Assembly: GCA_002320245.1 (NCBI GenBank)
Contig: DCKD01000074.1
Coordinates: 1 to 32,218, forward strand
Length of the DNA stretch: 32,218 bases
Origin: Lachnospiraceae bacterium UBA1683
GTDB taxonomy: Bacteria; Bacillota; Clostridia; Lachnospirales; Lachnospiraceae
Direction: 5' to 3'
Of the stretch, positions 17,335 through 25,765 are shown piece after piece. Made by a program: the position numbers and the translations under genes. Every line of letters starts with the position of its first letter. Within the stretch, counting starts at the first letter, position 1. The notes beneath the pieces were generated by a model. The model had not been told where the DNA came from, did no database searches, and saw only the letters and a list, made by a program, of their open reading frames with translations.

Positions 17335-18765
17335 TTATGCCGACACATAAATCAGCGGAATCCTGACGGTAAATGTCGTTCCCTCTCCGTGCTCACTGTA
17401 TACCTTGATGGAGCCCCGGTGCATAATTACCGCATTTCGCGTAATTGCCAGCCCAAGTCCGGTTCCCCCGATTTCTCTTGAATGGGATTTATCCACCCGA
17501 TAGAACCGTTCGAAGATATGTCCCTGGTCTTCCTGAGGAATTCCGATTCCGGAATCTGCCACCTTCACATAAAAATATTTATGGTCTGCGTTCAAAGAAA
17601 CATGAACCCACCCGTTATCGTGATTGTATTTGATTGCATTTTCCACCAGATTGGAAATTGCAAGCGTCATCTTCACTTCGTCAATTTCCGCTGTAACCGG
17701 ACGGAAACTTTCCATAATAATCTCTACGTTTTTCTTCTCGGCAATCGGCCGCAGACGCTTCAGAATCAATTCCAGCAGTTCATTGACATTCACCTGACTG
17801 ATATTCAGATTCTGCGCTGTCTTGTCCATCTTAACCAGCGTCAGCAAATCATTGATGATATCATTTTCGCGGTCTATCTCTTTTGCAATATCTTCCATAA
17901 ATTCTTCATAAAGCTCAATCGGTACATTTTCCTGTGTAACAAGAGAATCTGCCAGTACTTTCATGGACGCAAGCGGTGTTTTTAATTCGTGCGACACGTT
18001 GGATACGAACTCTTCTCTGGAATCATCCAGCAGTTTCATCCTGCCCAGCATCTTATTAAATGTCTCGGATATCTGCCATGTCTCGACAAATGTATTCTCA
18101 TGCAGCACTTCCGTGGAATACCCCTCCGTCACACTCTCGATTCCCTTCGCAATTTTCTTTAGCGGCAACACAATCCGGTCTGCAAGTAAGAACGATAACG
18201 CGGCTACTACCGCAAACACCATGCCCAGAATTGCAATTCCTTTTGTGCGGAAAATCCGCAGGCTGTCCTCAATAGAATCGGTGGATACACTTGCAAGCAT
18301 CACACCTACTATTTTGTCTGAGCCGACCTCCGTAATCGGAGATGTTACCTCGATATAACGATTTCTTTTATCATAGAAATTCGTGCTCTCTCCCGCCATA
18401 CATTTGATTACATTCTCCGAAACAACGGTCTTGCCCCCATCCAAATCATATGTGTCCCGCAATACTTTCAGATTCCTGTCGACAATCATCACGCGGCCGC
18501 TATAAATATTGGTCAATTGTGTCAGACTTGCATTGATAACTTCGGATGAACAATCCGCAAGATAATTGTATGTGTTCAACTGATCGCACAGAATTGTGCA
18601 CTGGTTCTGTATCTCTGCGGTGCGCAGTGATACCGCGCGCGACTCATACGTCTTGATGATTCCAATATAGGAGGCCGCACACGGTATGACTCCCGCACAT
18701 AAGATAATCAAAATGAGACGGAAACGCAGACTTTTTATCACTTTTTCTTTGAATTTTACCCTCAA
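17335..18765 (-). CDS. membrane sensor histidine kinase, PhoR/WalK type
   Basis: This kinase has about 476 residues: TM1 at about 16-37, an extracellular sensor of about 140 residues (Cache-like, GRVMIVDRNLKVLRDT), TM2 at about 177-196, a HAMP domain, HisKA with the phospho-accepting H259 in SNVSHELKTP, and an ATPase domain with N-box N376, DSGIGIP near 404 and GGTGLGLA near 433. The start is uncertain: TTG at 18765, one base after the regulator stop with AAGG ahead, or GTG at 18741 giving MIKSLRFR (468 residues). The frame stays open to 18867, but that part overlaps the regulator and is unlikely. No PAS domain is evident, unlike most WalK. It pairs with the regulator just upstream; the signal is unknown. 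Confidence 0.93.
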   Translation of the reverse strand: MRVKFKEKVIKSLRFRLILIILCAGVIPCAASYIGIIKTYESRAVSLRTAEIQNQCTILCDQLNTYNYLADCSSEVINASLTQLTNIYSGRVMIVDRNLKVLRDTYDLDGGKTVVSENVIKCMAGESTNFYDKRNRYIEVTSPITEVGSDKIVGVMLASVSTDSIEDSLRIFRTKGIAILGMVFAVVAALSFLLADRIVLPLKKIAKGIESVTEGYSTEVLHENTFVETWQISETFNKMLGRMKLLDDSREEFVSNVSHELKTPLASMKVLADSLVTQENVPIELYEEFMEDIAKEIDRENDIINDLLTLVKMDKTAQNLNISQVNVNELLELILKRLRPIAEKKNVEIIMESFRPVTAEIDEVKMTLAISNLVENAIKYNHDNGWVHVSLNADHKYFYVKVADSGIGIPQEDQGHIFERFYRVDKSHSREIGGTGLGLAITRNAVIMHRGSIKVYSEHGEGTTFTVRIPLIYVSA

Positions 18766-18766
18766 A

Positions 18767-19456
18767 TTAACCTTGGAAATAATAACCCACTCCCCACTTC
18801 GTATGCACATAACGCGGCTCACTTGGATTTTTCTCAACCTTCTCCCGCAGTCTTCGGATATGTACATCTACTGTTCTTGCATCCCCCGGATAATCACTGC
18901 CCCAAATTAGGTTCAGCAGATTCTCCCGGCTGTATACTTTATTCGGATTCATTGCAAGGAGCTCCAGCACATCAAATTCTTTTGCCGTCAGATTAATCTC
19001 CCGCTCTCCGATAAATACTCTTCTGCTTTCACAGTCAATCCTGAGATTTCCCTTTACCAACACCGTACTCGGCGGAGCTTCTTCTTTTTTCGCTGTTCTG
19101 CGCATGATTGCTTTGATACGCGCTTTCACTTCCAAGATATTAAATGGCTTGGTGATATAATCATCCGCTCCATATTCAAGACCAAGAATCTTATCCATAT
19201 CTTCGCTCTTTGCCGTCAGCATCACAATCGGCATATCTGAGAACTCGCGAATCTGCTGACAGACCTGAAATCCATCCAGTTTCGGAAGCATTACATCCAG
19301 AAGCACGAGGTCATATTCGCAGTTCTTTGCGAACGCAAGGGCTTCTTCGCCGTCATAGGCGCAGTCCACCTCCATGCCATCCTGCTCCAGGCTAAACCGG
19401 ATTCCTTTCACGATTAACTTTTCGTCATCAACTACTAAGATTTTTTTCTTGCTCAT
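18767..19456 (-). CDS. OmpR/PhoB-family response regulator
   Basis: This 229-residue DNA-binding response regulator has a receiver domain with acidic pocket D10-D11, phospho-acceptor D54 in LLDVMLPKLDG, T81 and K103 (the TxK of ITKP). The C-terminal winged helix ends RTVDVHIRRLREKVE and the RYVHTKWGVGYYF wing. The arrangement and terminus are WalR/PhoP-like. It starts at 19456 with GGAAGAG ahead, 35 bases after comEA with no visible promoter, so it is probably co-transcribed with comEA, and its stop lies one base from the kinase's TTG start. Targets are unknown. Confidence 0.95.
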   Translation of the reverse strand: MSKKKILVVDDEKLIVKGIRFSLEQDGMEVDCAYDGEEALAFAKNCEYDLVLLDVMLPKLDGFQVCQQIREFSDMPIVMLTAKSEDMDKILGLEYGADDYITKPFNILEVKARIKAIMRRTAKKEEAPPSTVLVKGNLRIDCESRRVFIGEREINLTAKEFDVLELLAMNPNKVYSRENLLNLIWGSDYPGDARTVDVHIRRLREKVEKNPSEPRYVHTKWGVGYYFQG

Positions 19457-19491
19457 TCTAATTCTACTCTTCCTTCAACTTCCTGCTTTAC

Positions 19492-20163
19492 TTATAATGC
19501 AATATCATCTTTTATCTGATTGAATATGCCTTCTTTGATTCCATCCACGTTCATCAGCTCTTCCAGACTGCTGAAAGAGCCATTCCCTTCCCGGTATGCC
19601 AGAATGCTCTCTGCCCTTGTCTCGCCGATTCCGCTCGCCATCAGCTCCTCCTTTGATGCAGTGTTGATATGAATCTTCCCATCCTTATATCCGTCGCCAA
19701 GCGGTGTACTTCCCGTCGGCTGCTGCATCCCCGGAACTCCCTGCGCCGCCTCTTCTTCCGTTGGAATGTAAATCCGTTCCCCATCTGTCAAAAGCTGTGC
19801 CTGATTGATGGATTCTCCGGATGCATCTTCCCTTACTCCGCCCGCACAGGCAATCGCTTCATATACACGCGCATCCGCTTTCAGCTCATATACACCCGGA
19901 CGTGCCACCGCTCCACAGACATACACAAAGATGGGATTGTCTTTTGATTCCGTCTTCTTTTCTTCTGCATTCCCGGTCTCCCGCTCTATTTCCTTCGCTT
20001 CCGTATCACGGTTTCCGGGATCATCTTCGGATTCAGTTGTTGCCTCAAGACGCAGCTCCTCCAGCAGATTCTCCTGCTTTTTTGAACATCCTGCACTACA
20101 GCACAATCCGACACTCAGAAACAAGATTACGGACACTTGTTTCCACATCTTCCTGACTTTCAT
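19492..20163 (-). CDS. comEA: ComEA-type DNA-binding lipoprotein (SLBB + helix-hairpin-helix)
   Basis: ComEA is the extracytoplasmic receptor that holds incoming double-stranded DNA for transport through ComEC. This 223-residue protein has an N-terminal signal with hydrophobic core VILFLSVGLCC and a lipobox-like SAGC (Cys26), then an acidic linker (about 35-75), an SLBB domain (about 78-133, VYVCGAVARPGVYEL) and two helix-hairpin-helix motifs at the C-terminus (about 163-223, INTASKEELM, FSSLEELMNVDGI). Lipid anchoring replaces the transmembrane anchor of Bacillus ComEA. The first HhH turn reads ELMASGIGETRA, apparently one residue shorter than the usual ELMxLPGIG. It has its own promoter and ribosome site AAGGAG. 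Confidence 0.93.
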   Translation of the reverse strand: MKVRKMWKQVSVILFLSVGLCCSAGCSKKQENLLEELRLEATTESEDDPGNRDTEAKEIERETGNAEEKKTESKDNPIFVYVCGAVARPGVYELKADARVYEAIACAGGVREDASGESINQAQLLTDGERIYIPTEEEAAQGVPGMQQPTGSTPLGDGYKDGKIHINTASKEELMASGIGETRAESILAYREGNGSFSSLEELMNVDGIKEGIFNQIKDDIAL

Positions 20164-20215
20164 CTCTTCTCCTTACGACATCACCGCCGTAAGCCCCTTT
20201 ATGTCAGATGCTAAT

Positions 20216-20244
20216 ATTGTATCGAATTGTAAAATAAAATACAA
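20216..20244 (-). promoter_or_regulatory. candidate promoter for the comEA operon
   Basis: On the minus strand TTGTAT (20239-20244) and TACAAT (20216-20221) are 17 bases apart in AT-rich DNA, about 50 bases before comEA. No other promoter is apparent until the 82-base gap before lepA, so it could drive comEA through holA. Confidence 0.6.
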
Positions 20245-20279
20245 TAGCTATTTACAATTTTGTTACGGTTTTGTAATTT

Positions 20280-20711
20280 CTATTTCCATTGAAAAATCGC
20301 AATTCCTACCAGTGCAAGCACAAGCCCCCCTACTTTTCGCCAGTCCAGCGGCTCTTTTTCCACGCCAAAAAGACCAAGCAACTCAATTAAGTATGCTACG
20401 ACCAACTGGGCAATCACAATCAAAAGTGCCGCTTTGGCAGGTCCGAGAGCCTCCATGCTCTTTATGACCGTCCATGTGATTCCTGCGCCAATCACACCTC
20501 CAAGCAATACATATTTGGGTTCCACTTTCCCGATTGCCGCAATGCTGTCCCTCCCCGCAATAAACCATGCCGCCGCACAGACAATAAAGGCCGTCATCTG
20601 AACCCACGCATTGGACACCCACATGCCGGTTGTCTCCGTTACCTTTGTATTAAATACTCCCTGTACGCTCATCAGCGCGCCGGATAATAATGCAATCAAA
20701 AAACCAGCCAT
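20280..20711 (-). CDS. DMT family transporter, YdcZ/DUF606 type
   Basis: This is a small membrane protein of about 143 residues with roughly five hydrophobic helices, beginning MAGFLIALLSGALMSVQGVF and ending with the GLVLALVGIAIF helix. Size and sequence style fit the YdcZ (DUF606) half-size members of the drug/metabolite transporter superfamily, which are thought to work as dimers. The ATG at 20711 has GGAGG 10 bases ahead; an ATG at 20720 lies too close to it. It follows argD by 64 bases on the same strand without a visible terminator, so it may be the last gene of the arginine operon, which would hint at export of an amino acid or related metabolite (inference only). Confidence 0.85.
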   Translation of the reverse strand: MAGFLIALLSGALMSVQGVFNTKVTETTGMWVSNAWVQMTAFIVCAAAWFIAGRDSIAAIGKVEPKYVLLGGVIGAGITWTVIKSMEALGPAKAALLIVIAQLVVAYLIELLGLFGVEKEPLDWRKVGGLVLALVGIAIFQWK

Positions 20712-20775
20712 CCGCAACATACCTCCTGCAAGTCATTTTTGTTACTTAGTATGTCCCAGTGACCGGCTTTTATGC

Positions 20776-21960
20776 TTAAGCAGTAACTGCACGCTCCAGT
20801 TTCTCAATCATTTCATCAATCTGTTCTTCGGTAATAATCAGCGGAGGCACGAATCGGATTGTATTTCCCTTTGCTGTAATAATCAGCAATCCTTCTTCCT
20901 GCGCCCTCTTGACAACATCGCCCGCCGGTTTTTCCAGTTCAATCCCCTGAATCAGGCCTTTTCCTCTGCGTTCTGTAATGAACTCATATTTCTCCGCCAA
21001 TTCATTCAGGCGGGTTTCCAGATATGCACCCACTTCTTTGACATGGTCAACAATATGCTCTCTCTCAAAAATGTCAATGACCGTCTTTACTGCCGTACAA
21101 GCCAGCGGATTTCCGCCATATGTCGAACCGTGGTCGCCTGCTTTCATGGAAAATTCCGCCACTTCTTCTGTCATCGCAAATGCACCTACCGGAATTCCGT
21201 TTCCGATTGCTTTTGCCATTGTCATAATGTCCGGCTTCACCCCGTATTCCTGCCATGCAAACGGATAACCGGTTCTTCCCATTCCACACTGAATCTCATC
21301 GCAAATCATTAAAATATCATTTTTATCACAGATTGCACGGATTCCTTCCATAAACTTCTGTGTTGCCGGGTAAATGCCTCCTTCTCCCTGCAATGGTTCC
21401 AGAATAACCGCGCAGGTTTTGTCACTGACCAGTGCTTTGACACTGTCAAGATTGTTGTATTCTGCAAACTTCACACCCGGGAGCAGCGGCTCAAACGGAG
21501 TACGGTATTGCTCGGTTCCCGTCACAGACACGGCACCGACAGACCGTCCGTGGAAAGAATTTTCCATTGCGATAATCTCATATCTTCCGGATTGCTTTGT
21601 GTATGCGTATTTTCTCGCGGATTTCAAAGCCCCTTCAACTGCCTCTGTTCCGCTGTTTGTAAAAAATACACGGTCCATCCCTGAAATCTGGTTCAGTTTT
21701 TTTGCCGCTTCGCCACAGCTTTCATGAAAGTATAAATTGGATGTATGGCAAAGCTTGTCAATCTGGGCTTTCAATGCATCTTTGAGTTCCTGATTGCTGT
21801 ATCCCAAGCCGCACACTGCGATTCCTGCCGCAAAATCCAGATATTTTTTCCCATTCATATCATACAGATATACCCCTTCACCGTGATCCAGTGCAATAGG
21901 GAAACGATTATATACGTGCAGAAGATTTTTCTCCGCCTCTTTCATCTGATTATTCACCAT
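20776..21960 (-). CDS. argD: acetylornithine aminotransferase
   Basis: ArgD is a PLP-dependent class III aminotransferase converting N-acetylglutamate 5-semialdehyde to N2-acetylornithine. The 394-residue protein shows FTNSGTEAVEGALKSAR (phosphate cup), NSFHGRS, the PLP-binding DEIQCGMGRTG (221-231) and catalytic K250 in MTMAKAIGNG. Start at ATG 21960, which overlaps the argB end by 11 bases; an upstream in-frame start at 21984 lies inside argB. Overlap with argB means coupled translation. It completes the argC-argJ-argB-argD set for acetylornithine/ornithine synthesis. Confidence 0.97.
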   Translation of the reverse strand: MVNNQMKEAEKNLLHVYNRFPIALDHGEGVYLYDMNGKKYLDFAAGIAVCGLGYSNQELKDALKAQIDKLCHTSNLYFHESCGEAAKKLNQISGMDRVFFTNSGTEAVEGALKSARKYAYTKQSGRYEIIAMENSFHGRSVGAVSVTGTEQYRTPFEPLLPGVKFAEYNNLDSVKALVSDKTCAVILEPLQGEGGIYPATQKFMEGIRAICDKNDILMICDEIQCGMGRTGYPFAWQEYGVKPDIMTMAKAIGNGIPVGAFAMTEEVAEFSMKAGDHGSTYGGNPLACTAVKTVIDIFEREHIVDHVKEVGAYLETRLNELAEKYEFITERRGKGLIQGIELEKPAGDVVKRAQEEGLLIITAKGNTIRFVPPLIITEEQIDEMIEKLERAVTA

Positions 21961-22849
21961 GATAATACCTGCCTTCTTCTCCATTTAAAATTGCGGTACC
22001 GATACCTTTGTTTGTAAAAATTTCCAGCAGCAGGCAATGCGGGATTCTCCCATCCAAAATATGGACTCTGGATACACCGTGTTCAATGGCGTCAATACAG
22101 TTATGTAGTTTCGGAAGCATCCCTCCGCCAATATATCCCTCCTCCATCAGCTTTTCCGCCTCCTCAACACGCAGTTCGGAAATCAACGTTTTCGAATCGT
22201 TGGGATTTTTATATACCCCCTCGATATCTGTCAGGAATGCCAGCTTTTCTGCCTTTACAGCACGTGCAATGGCACAGGCTGCATCATCGGCATTAATATT
22301 GTATGTATTGTATTCATCATCCATTCCGACCGGGCATACAATCGGAAGGAAATCTTTTTCCAGCAAATCATACAGAATACCCGCATTGACTTCTTTTACA
22401 TCTCCGACAAACCCGATATCCTTTCCTTCTGAATATTTTTTTTCTACCTTCAGAAGCCCTCCGTCCTTTCCGCTGATTCCGATTGCACGGACACCTAACT
22501 CTTCTACGAGCTGTACCAGACTCTTATTCACTTTTCCAAGTACCATCTCAGCGACTTCCATTGTGTCTTTGTCTGTCACGCGCAGTCCGTTAATAAACTT
22601 CGGCTCCATCCCGACTTTTCCAACCCACTTACTGATTTCCTTACCGCCTCCGTGCACGATAATCGGTTTGAACCCAACCAGTTTCAGAAGTGTAACGTCT
22701 TGGATTACCTGTTTTTTCAATTCTTCATCTATCATTGCACTGCCGCCGTATTTGACAACGATGATTTTGCGGTTAAATCTCTGGATATATGGCAGAGCCT
22801 CAATGAGCACCTCCGCTTTCTCCAGATATTGTTTCATATATTCTTTCAT
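21950..22849 (-). CDS. argB: acetylglutamate kinase
   Basis: ArgB phosphorylates N-acetylglutamate, the second step of arginine synthesis. The 299-residue amino-acid kinase shows VVKYGGSAM (phosphate-binding, about 32-39), IVHGGGKEI, and the NINADDAACAIARA segment that binds substrate and ATP. An N-terminal helix of about 25 residues precedes the core, the feature associated with hexameric, arginine-sensitive enzymes, so feedback inhibition is likely. It starts 17 bases after argJ with GGGGG ahead, and its last codons overlap argD. Confidence 0.97.
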   Translation of the reverse strand: MKEYMKQYLEKAEVLIEALPYIQRFNRKIIVVKYGGSAMIDEELKKQVIQDVTLLKLVGFKPIIVHGGGKEISKWVGKVGMEPKFINGLRVTDKDTMEVAEMVLGKVNKSLVQLVEELGVRAIGISGKDGGLLKVEKKYSEGKDIGFVGDVKEVNAGILYDLLEKDFLPIVCPVGMDDEYNTYNINADDAACAIARAVKAEKLAFLTDIEGVYKNPNDSKTLISELRVEEAEKLMEEGYIGGGMLPKLHNCIDAIEHGVSRVHILDGRIPHCLLLEIFTNKGIGTAILNGEEGRYYHGE

Positions 22850-22865
22850 CTTTCAATCCCCCGAA

Positions 22866-24089
22866 TTAGCTGCGGTAATCCGCATTGATGTCAATGTATC
22901 CATGTGTCAGGTCGCATCCCCAGGCGGTTGCCTGAGCCTTTCCTTCCTTCAAATCAGCGATTGCCGTCACCGCCGGCTGTGAAAGAATCCCGGTTGCTTT
23001 CTCCTCGCTGAATGCAACTCCGACACCATTTCTGATAATCTGAATTCTTCCTGCAGCGCTCTCGAAGAACAAGTCCACCTTTTCCTGCTCAAATTCCGCT
23101 CCGGAATACCCCATCGCACAAAGGATTCTTCCCCAGTTTGCATCATGTCCTGCAATTGCAGCCTTCGTCAGATTGGAGCAGACAACCGATTTTGCAAGGA
23201 CCTTCGCCTGTTTCTTTGATTTTGCATGGATTACTTTTACTTCAAACAATGCGGTTGCGCCTTCTCCGTCTCCAGCCATCATTTTTGCCAGAGTCTCATT
23301 TACATAATGCAAAGCCTCTGCAAATTTCCTGTAATCTTCGCTTCCGGTACGAATCTTCGGATTTCCGGCTTTTCCATTTGCCAGAACAAGGACCGTATCG
23401 TTTGTAGAAGTGTCTCCGTCCACGGAAATCATATTGTATGTATCTTTCACATCTGCCTTCAATGCTTTCACAAGTGCTTTCTTCGTAATTACAGCATCTG
23501 TTGTAATATAAGAAAGCATGGTACACATATTCGGATGGATCATACCGGACCCCTTTGCCATTCCTCCGATGGTGACTGTCTTTCCGCCGACTTCTATGAT
23601 AACTGCAGCTTCCTTTTCCTTTGTGTCTGTTGTCATAATCGCCTTTGCAGCAAGATTTCCGTTTTCCAGTGATTTATTCTTATTTGCTGCCAGCTTTTCA
23701 ATACCTGTTTTTACCTTTTCTATCGGCATCTGCACTCCGATAACACCAGTCGAGCCAATCAGGACGCCCTCTGCGCGGACTCCGAGCACTTCCGCAGCCT
23801 TCGCGGCTGTATCTCTGCAATAGCCCATTCCCTCCTCTCCCGTACATGCATTTGCAATACCAGAGTTGATGATGACCGCCTGCGATTTCACTCCGCTTTC
23901 CACGACCGCGCGATCCCATTTTACCGGAGCTGCTTTCACAAGATTCGTTGTAAATGCCCCTGCTGTCTTACACGGCTTTTTGCTGTAAATCATAGCCATA
24001 TCAGTACGGTTCTGATACTTGATTCCTGCTGCAGCAGATGCTGCCTCAAACCCTTTTGCTGCTGTCACGCCGCCTTTGATGATTTCCAT
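22866..24089 (-). CDS. argJ: bifunctional glutamate N-acetyltransferase/ornithine acetyltransferase
   Basis: ArgJ transfers the acetyl group from acetylornithine to glutamate, and in bifunctional forms also uses acetyl-CoA, making the acetylated cycle self-sufficient. The 407-residue precursor of this Ntn-fold enzyme is normally self-cleaved before a threonine; here the motif is KGSGMIHPNMCTML, with T190 as nucleophile and Cys189 instead of the usual Ala just before the cut. The C-terminal WGCDLTHGYIDINADYRS is the family ending. It lies between the GNAT gene and argB in the operon. Confidence 0.97.
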   Translation of the reverse strand: MEIIKGGVTAAKGFEAASAAAGIKYQNRTDMAMIYSKKPCKTAGAFTTNLVKAAPVKWDRAVVESGVKSQAVIINSGIANACTGEEGMGYCRDTAAKAAEVLGVRAEGVLIGSTGVIGVQMPIEKVKTGIEKLAANKNKSLENGNLAAKAIMTTDTKEKEAAVIIEVGGKTVTIGGMAKGSGMIHPNMCTMLSYITTDAVITKKALVKALKADVKDTYNMISVDGDTSTNDTVLVLANGKAGNPKIRTGSEDYRKFAEALHYVNETLAKMMAGDGEGATALFEVKVIHAKSKKQAKVLAKSVVCSNLTKAAIAGHDANWGRILCAMGYSGAEFEQEKVDLFFESAAGRIQIIRNGVGVAFSEEKATGILSQPAVTAIADLKEGKAQATAWGCDLTHGYIDINADYRS

Positions 24090-24129
24090 ACCTTCTTCTC
24101 CTTTGTCTTTATTTCCTACTATCCTTCAT

Positions 24130-24579
24130 TTATTGCCCGTTAAATGCCGTAATATTTTCTGAATTCAGCACAAAATCGTAATAGTTCAAGTCCAGTCGTT
24201 CTGTCCATCCGATGGTATTCCAGAATGTGTTTCCAATATCATTTTGTGAGAACGCAATTAGTGAAACCTTGCTAACCTGCTCTTCCTTCAGCTTTTCCAT
24301 CGCCCGTACCACCATCGCTTTCCCGATACCGTGTCTCCGGTAATTCTCGTCCACACAGACATGATACAGACATCCCCGGCGGCCGTCGTGTCCACACAGG
24401 ATACTGCCTACAATTTTTCCATCCTTCTCCGCCACAACACTGGTTGTCGGGTTCCGTTTCAGGAAACGCTCCACACCAATCCTGGAATCGTCAATACTGC
24501 GGATACCAAATCCTTTGATTGTCATCCACAGCGCATATACGCCGTCATAGTCCTCTATCTTCATTGTACGAATTGTCAT
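24130..24579 (-). CDS. GNAT family N-acetyltransferase inside the arginine operon
   Basis: This 149-residue single-domain acetyltransferase has the acetyl-CoA loop RRHGIGKAM (about 81-89, fitting the R/QxxGxG/A rule) preceded by the CLYHVCVDENYR strand. Its ribosome site AGGAGG lies at about 24589-24594, right beside a long hairpin. Position between argC and argJ suggests a role in arginine metabolism, possibly supplementary N-acetylglutamate synthesis, but it lacks the kinase-like domain of classical ArgA, and no substrate-defining motif is recognised. It could equally be a general metabolite or peptide acetyltransferase. Confidence 0.88.
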   Translation of the reverse strand: MTIRTMKIEDYDGVYALWMTIKGFGIRSIDDSRIGVERFLKRNPTTSVVAEKDGKIVGSILCGHDGRRGCLYHVCVDENYRRHGIGKAMVVRAMEKLKEEQVSKVSLIAFSQNDIGNTFWNTIGWTERLDLNYYDFVLNSENITAFNGQ

Positions 24580-24599
24580 AACAATTTCCTCCTGATTAC

Positions 24600-24638
24600 A
24601 AAGGGGACAGTCCCTTCTGAGAAGGGACTGTCCCCTTT
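24600..24638. repeat. 18-bp perfect inverted repeat (GGGGACAGTCCC family) between argC and GNAT
   Basis: Arms AAAGGGGACAGTCCCTTC (24600-24617) and its exact complement (24621-24638) enclose a 3-base loop. The core matches the palindrome at 19-37. It sits inside the arg operon, 20 bases before the GNAT start. The RNA form would be a very stable hairpin able to attenuate transcription, protect upstream argC RNA, or mask translation; no T-run of terminator length follows on either strand. Sharing of the core with 19-37 indicates a dispersed repeat. Confidence 0.85.
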
Positions 24639-24666
24639 GCTCTTCGAATTCAGAATATTCTGATTT

Positions 24667-25707
24667 TTATGGAAACATCGGAACCAGTTCCAGCCCTTCA
24701 GATTCTTTCAGCCCAAACATCAGATTCATGTTTTGTACTGCCTGTCCTGCTGCCCCTTTAACCAGATTGTCAATGGCTCCCATCATAATAATCCTTCCGG
24801 TGCGCGAATCAATCTTAAACCCGATATCTGCATAATTGCTGCCTTCCACCCATTTTGTTTCCGGATAAATGTCTCTGTCAAGCACGCGGACGAATTTTTC
24901 GTTCGCATAGTATTTATCATAAATTGCTTTTACTTCTTTATAAGTAGTTTCTTTTGTCAGTTTTGCATATTCTGTTGCAAGAATTCCCCGGTTCATCGGA
25001 ACAAGGTGAGGCGTGAAATTCAGCACGACTTTCTCACCCGATGCGTAGCCAAGCTGTTCTTCAATCTCCGGAGTATGACGATGTGTCGCAACACCATATG
25101 CTTTCATATTCTCATTGACCTCGCAGAACAGATTCGGAACCTTCGCCCCTCTTCCCGCCCCTGATGTACCGGACTTGGCGTCAATGATTAACGTGCTCAT
25201 ATCAATCAGTCCCTCTTTTGCCAGCGGGTACGCAGTCAGAATGGAACAAGTTGTATAACACCCCGGATTTGCTACCAAACGCGCATTTTTCACATCCTCC
25301 CGGTTGACTTCACATAGCCCGTAAACTGCCTCCTCGATAAACTGAGGGCTTTTATGCTCAATACCATACCACTTTTCATATGTAGCGACGTCCTTTATCC
25401 GATAATCTGCACTCAAATCAATGATTTTTACCTTAGACAGAATGTTTTCATTCATCATGGATGCACAAAATCCCTGTGGCGTTGCCGTGAAAATCACATC
25501 CACCTGCTCTGCCAGTTCCTCCATATTATCATCCATACATGCCGCATCCACAATCTGAAACATATTCTGGTATACAGATGCATATTCTTTACCTATATAA
25601 CTTCTGGATCCGAACCACTGAATCTCTACATCTTTATGTCCGGTCAGGATTCTGACAAGTTCTCCGCCTGCATAGCCGGTTGCCCCGATAATTCCTGCTT
25701 TTATCAT
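24667..25707 (-). CDS. argC: N-acetyl-gamma-glutamyl-phosphate reductase
   Basis: ArgC reduces N-acetylglutamyl phosphate with NADPH to the semialdehyde. The 346-residue protein has the N-terminal Rossmann motif GATGYAGGELVR (8-19), catalytic C150 in VANPGCYTT, and the later GTSGAGRGAK substrate loop. It starts at ATG 25707 with AAAGGAAG ahead and is first in the operon, downstream of a strong promoter with ATGCAT operator-like palindromes. A stable hairpin separates it from the next gene. Confidence 0.97.
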   Translation of the reverse strand: MIKAGIIGATGYAGGELVRILTGHKDVEIQWFGSRSYIGKEYASVYQNMFQIVDAACMDDNMEELAEQVDVIFTATPQGFCASMMNENILSKVKIIDLSADYRIKDVATYEKWYGIEHKSPQFIEEAVYGLCEVNREDVKNARLVANPGCYTTCSILTAYPLAKEGLIDMSTLIIDAKSGTSGAGRGAKVPNLFCEVNENMKAYGVATHRHTPEIEEQLGYASGEKVVLNFTPHLVPMNRGILATEYAKLTKETTYKEVKAIYDKYYANEKFVRVLDRDIYPETKWVEGSNYADIGFKIDSRTGRIIMMGAIDNLVKGAAGQAVQNMNLMFGLKESEGLELVPMFP

Positions 25708-25738
25708 AAGTTAAACTTCCTTTCTCGATATCAATACA

Positions 25739-25765
25739 ATGCATAATCAAATATTTTATGCATAA
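25739..25765. promoter_or_regulatory. candidate ArgR-type operator of argC
   Basis: Two ATGCAT palindromes (25739-25744 and 25758-25763), each extended to ATGCATAA/TTATGCAT and 19 bases apart, lie directly at and after the -10 box. TGCAT and ATGCA match the half-site style of ARG boxes (TGNAT/ATNCA), but the spacing is not the standard 18-bp box, so assignment to ArgR is inference. A very similar pair occurs at 32031-32060. Confidence 0.5.

Noticed and set aside
18766..18867. N-terminal extension of the histidine kinase
   Set aside because: It overlaps the winged-helix coding part of the regulator and encodes no conserved segment; starts at 18765 or 18741 are better.
22008..22982. 324-codon plus-strand open frame opposite argB
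   Set aside because: Ser/Pro-rich antisense of a clear acetylglutamate kinase, with no start signals.
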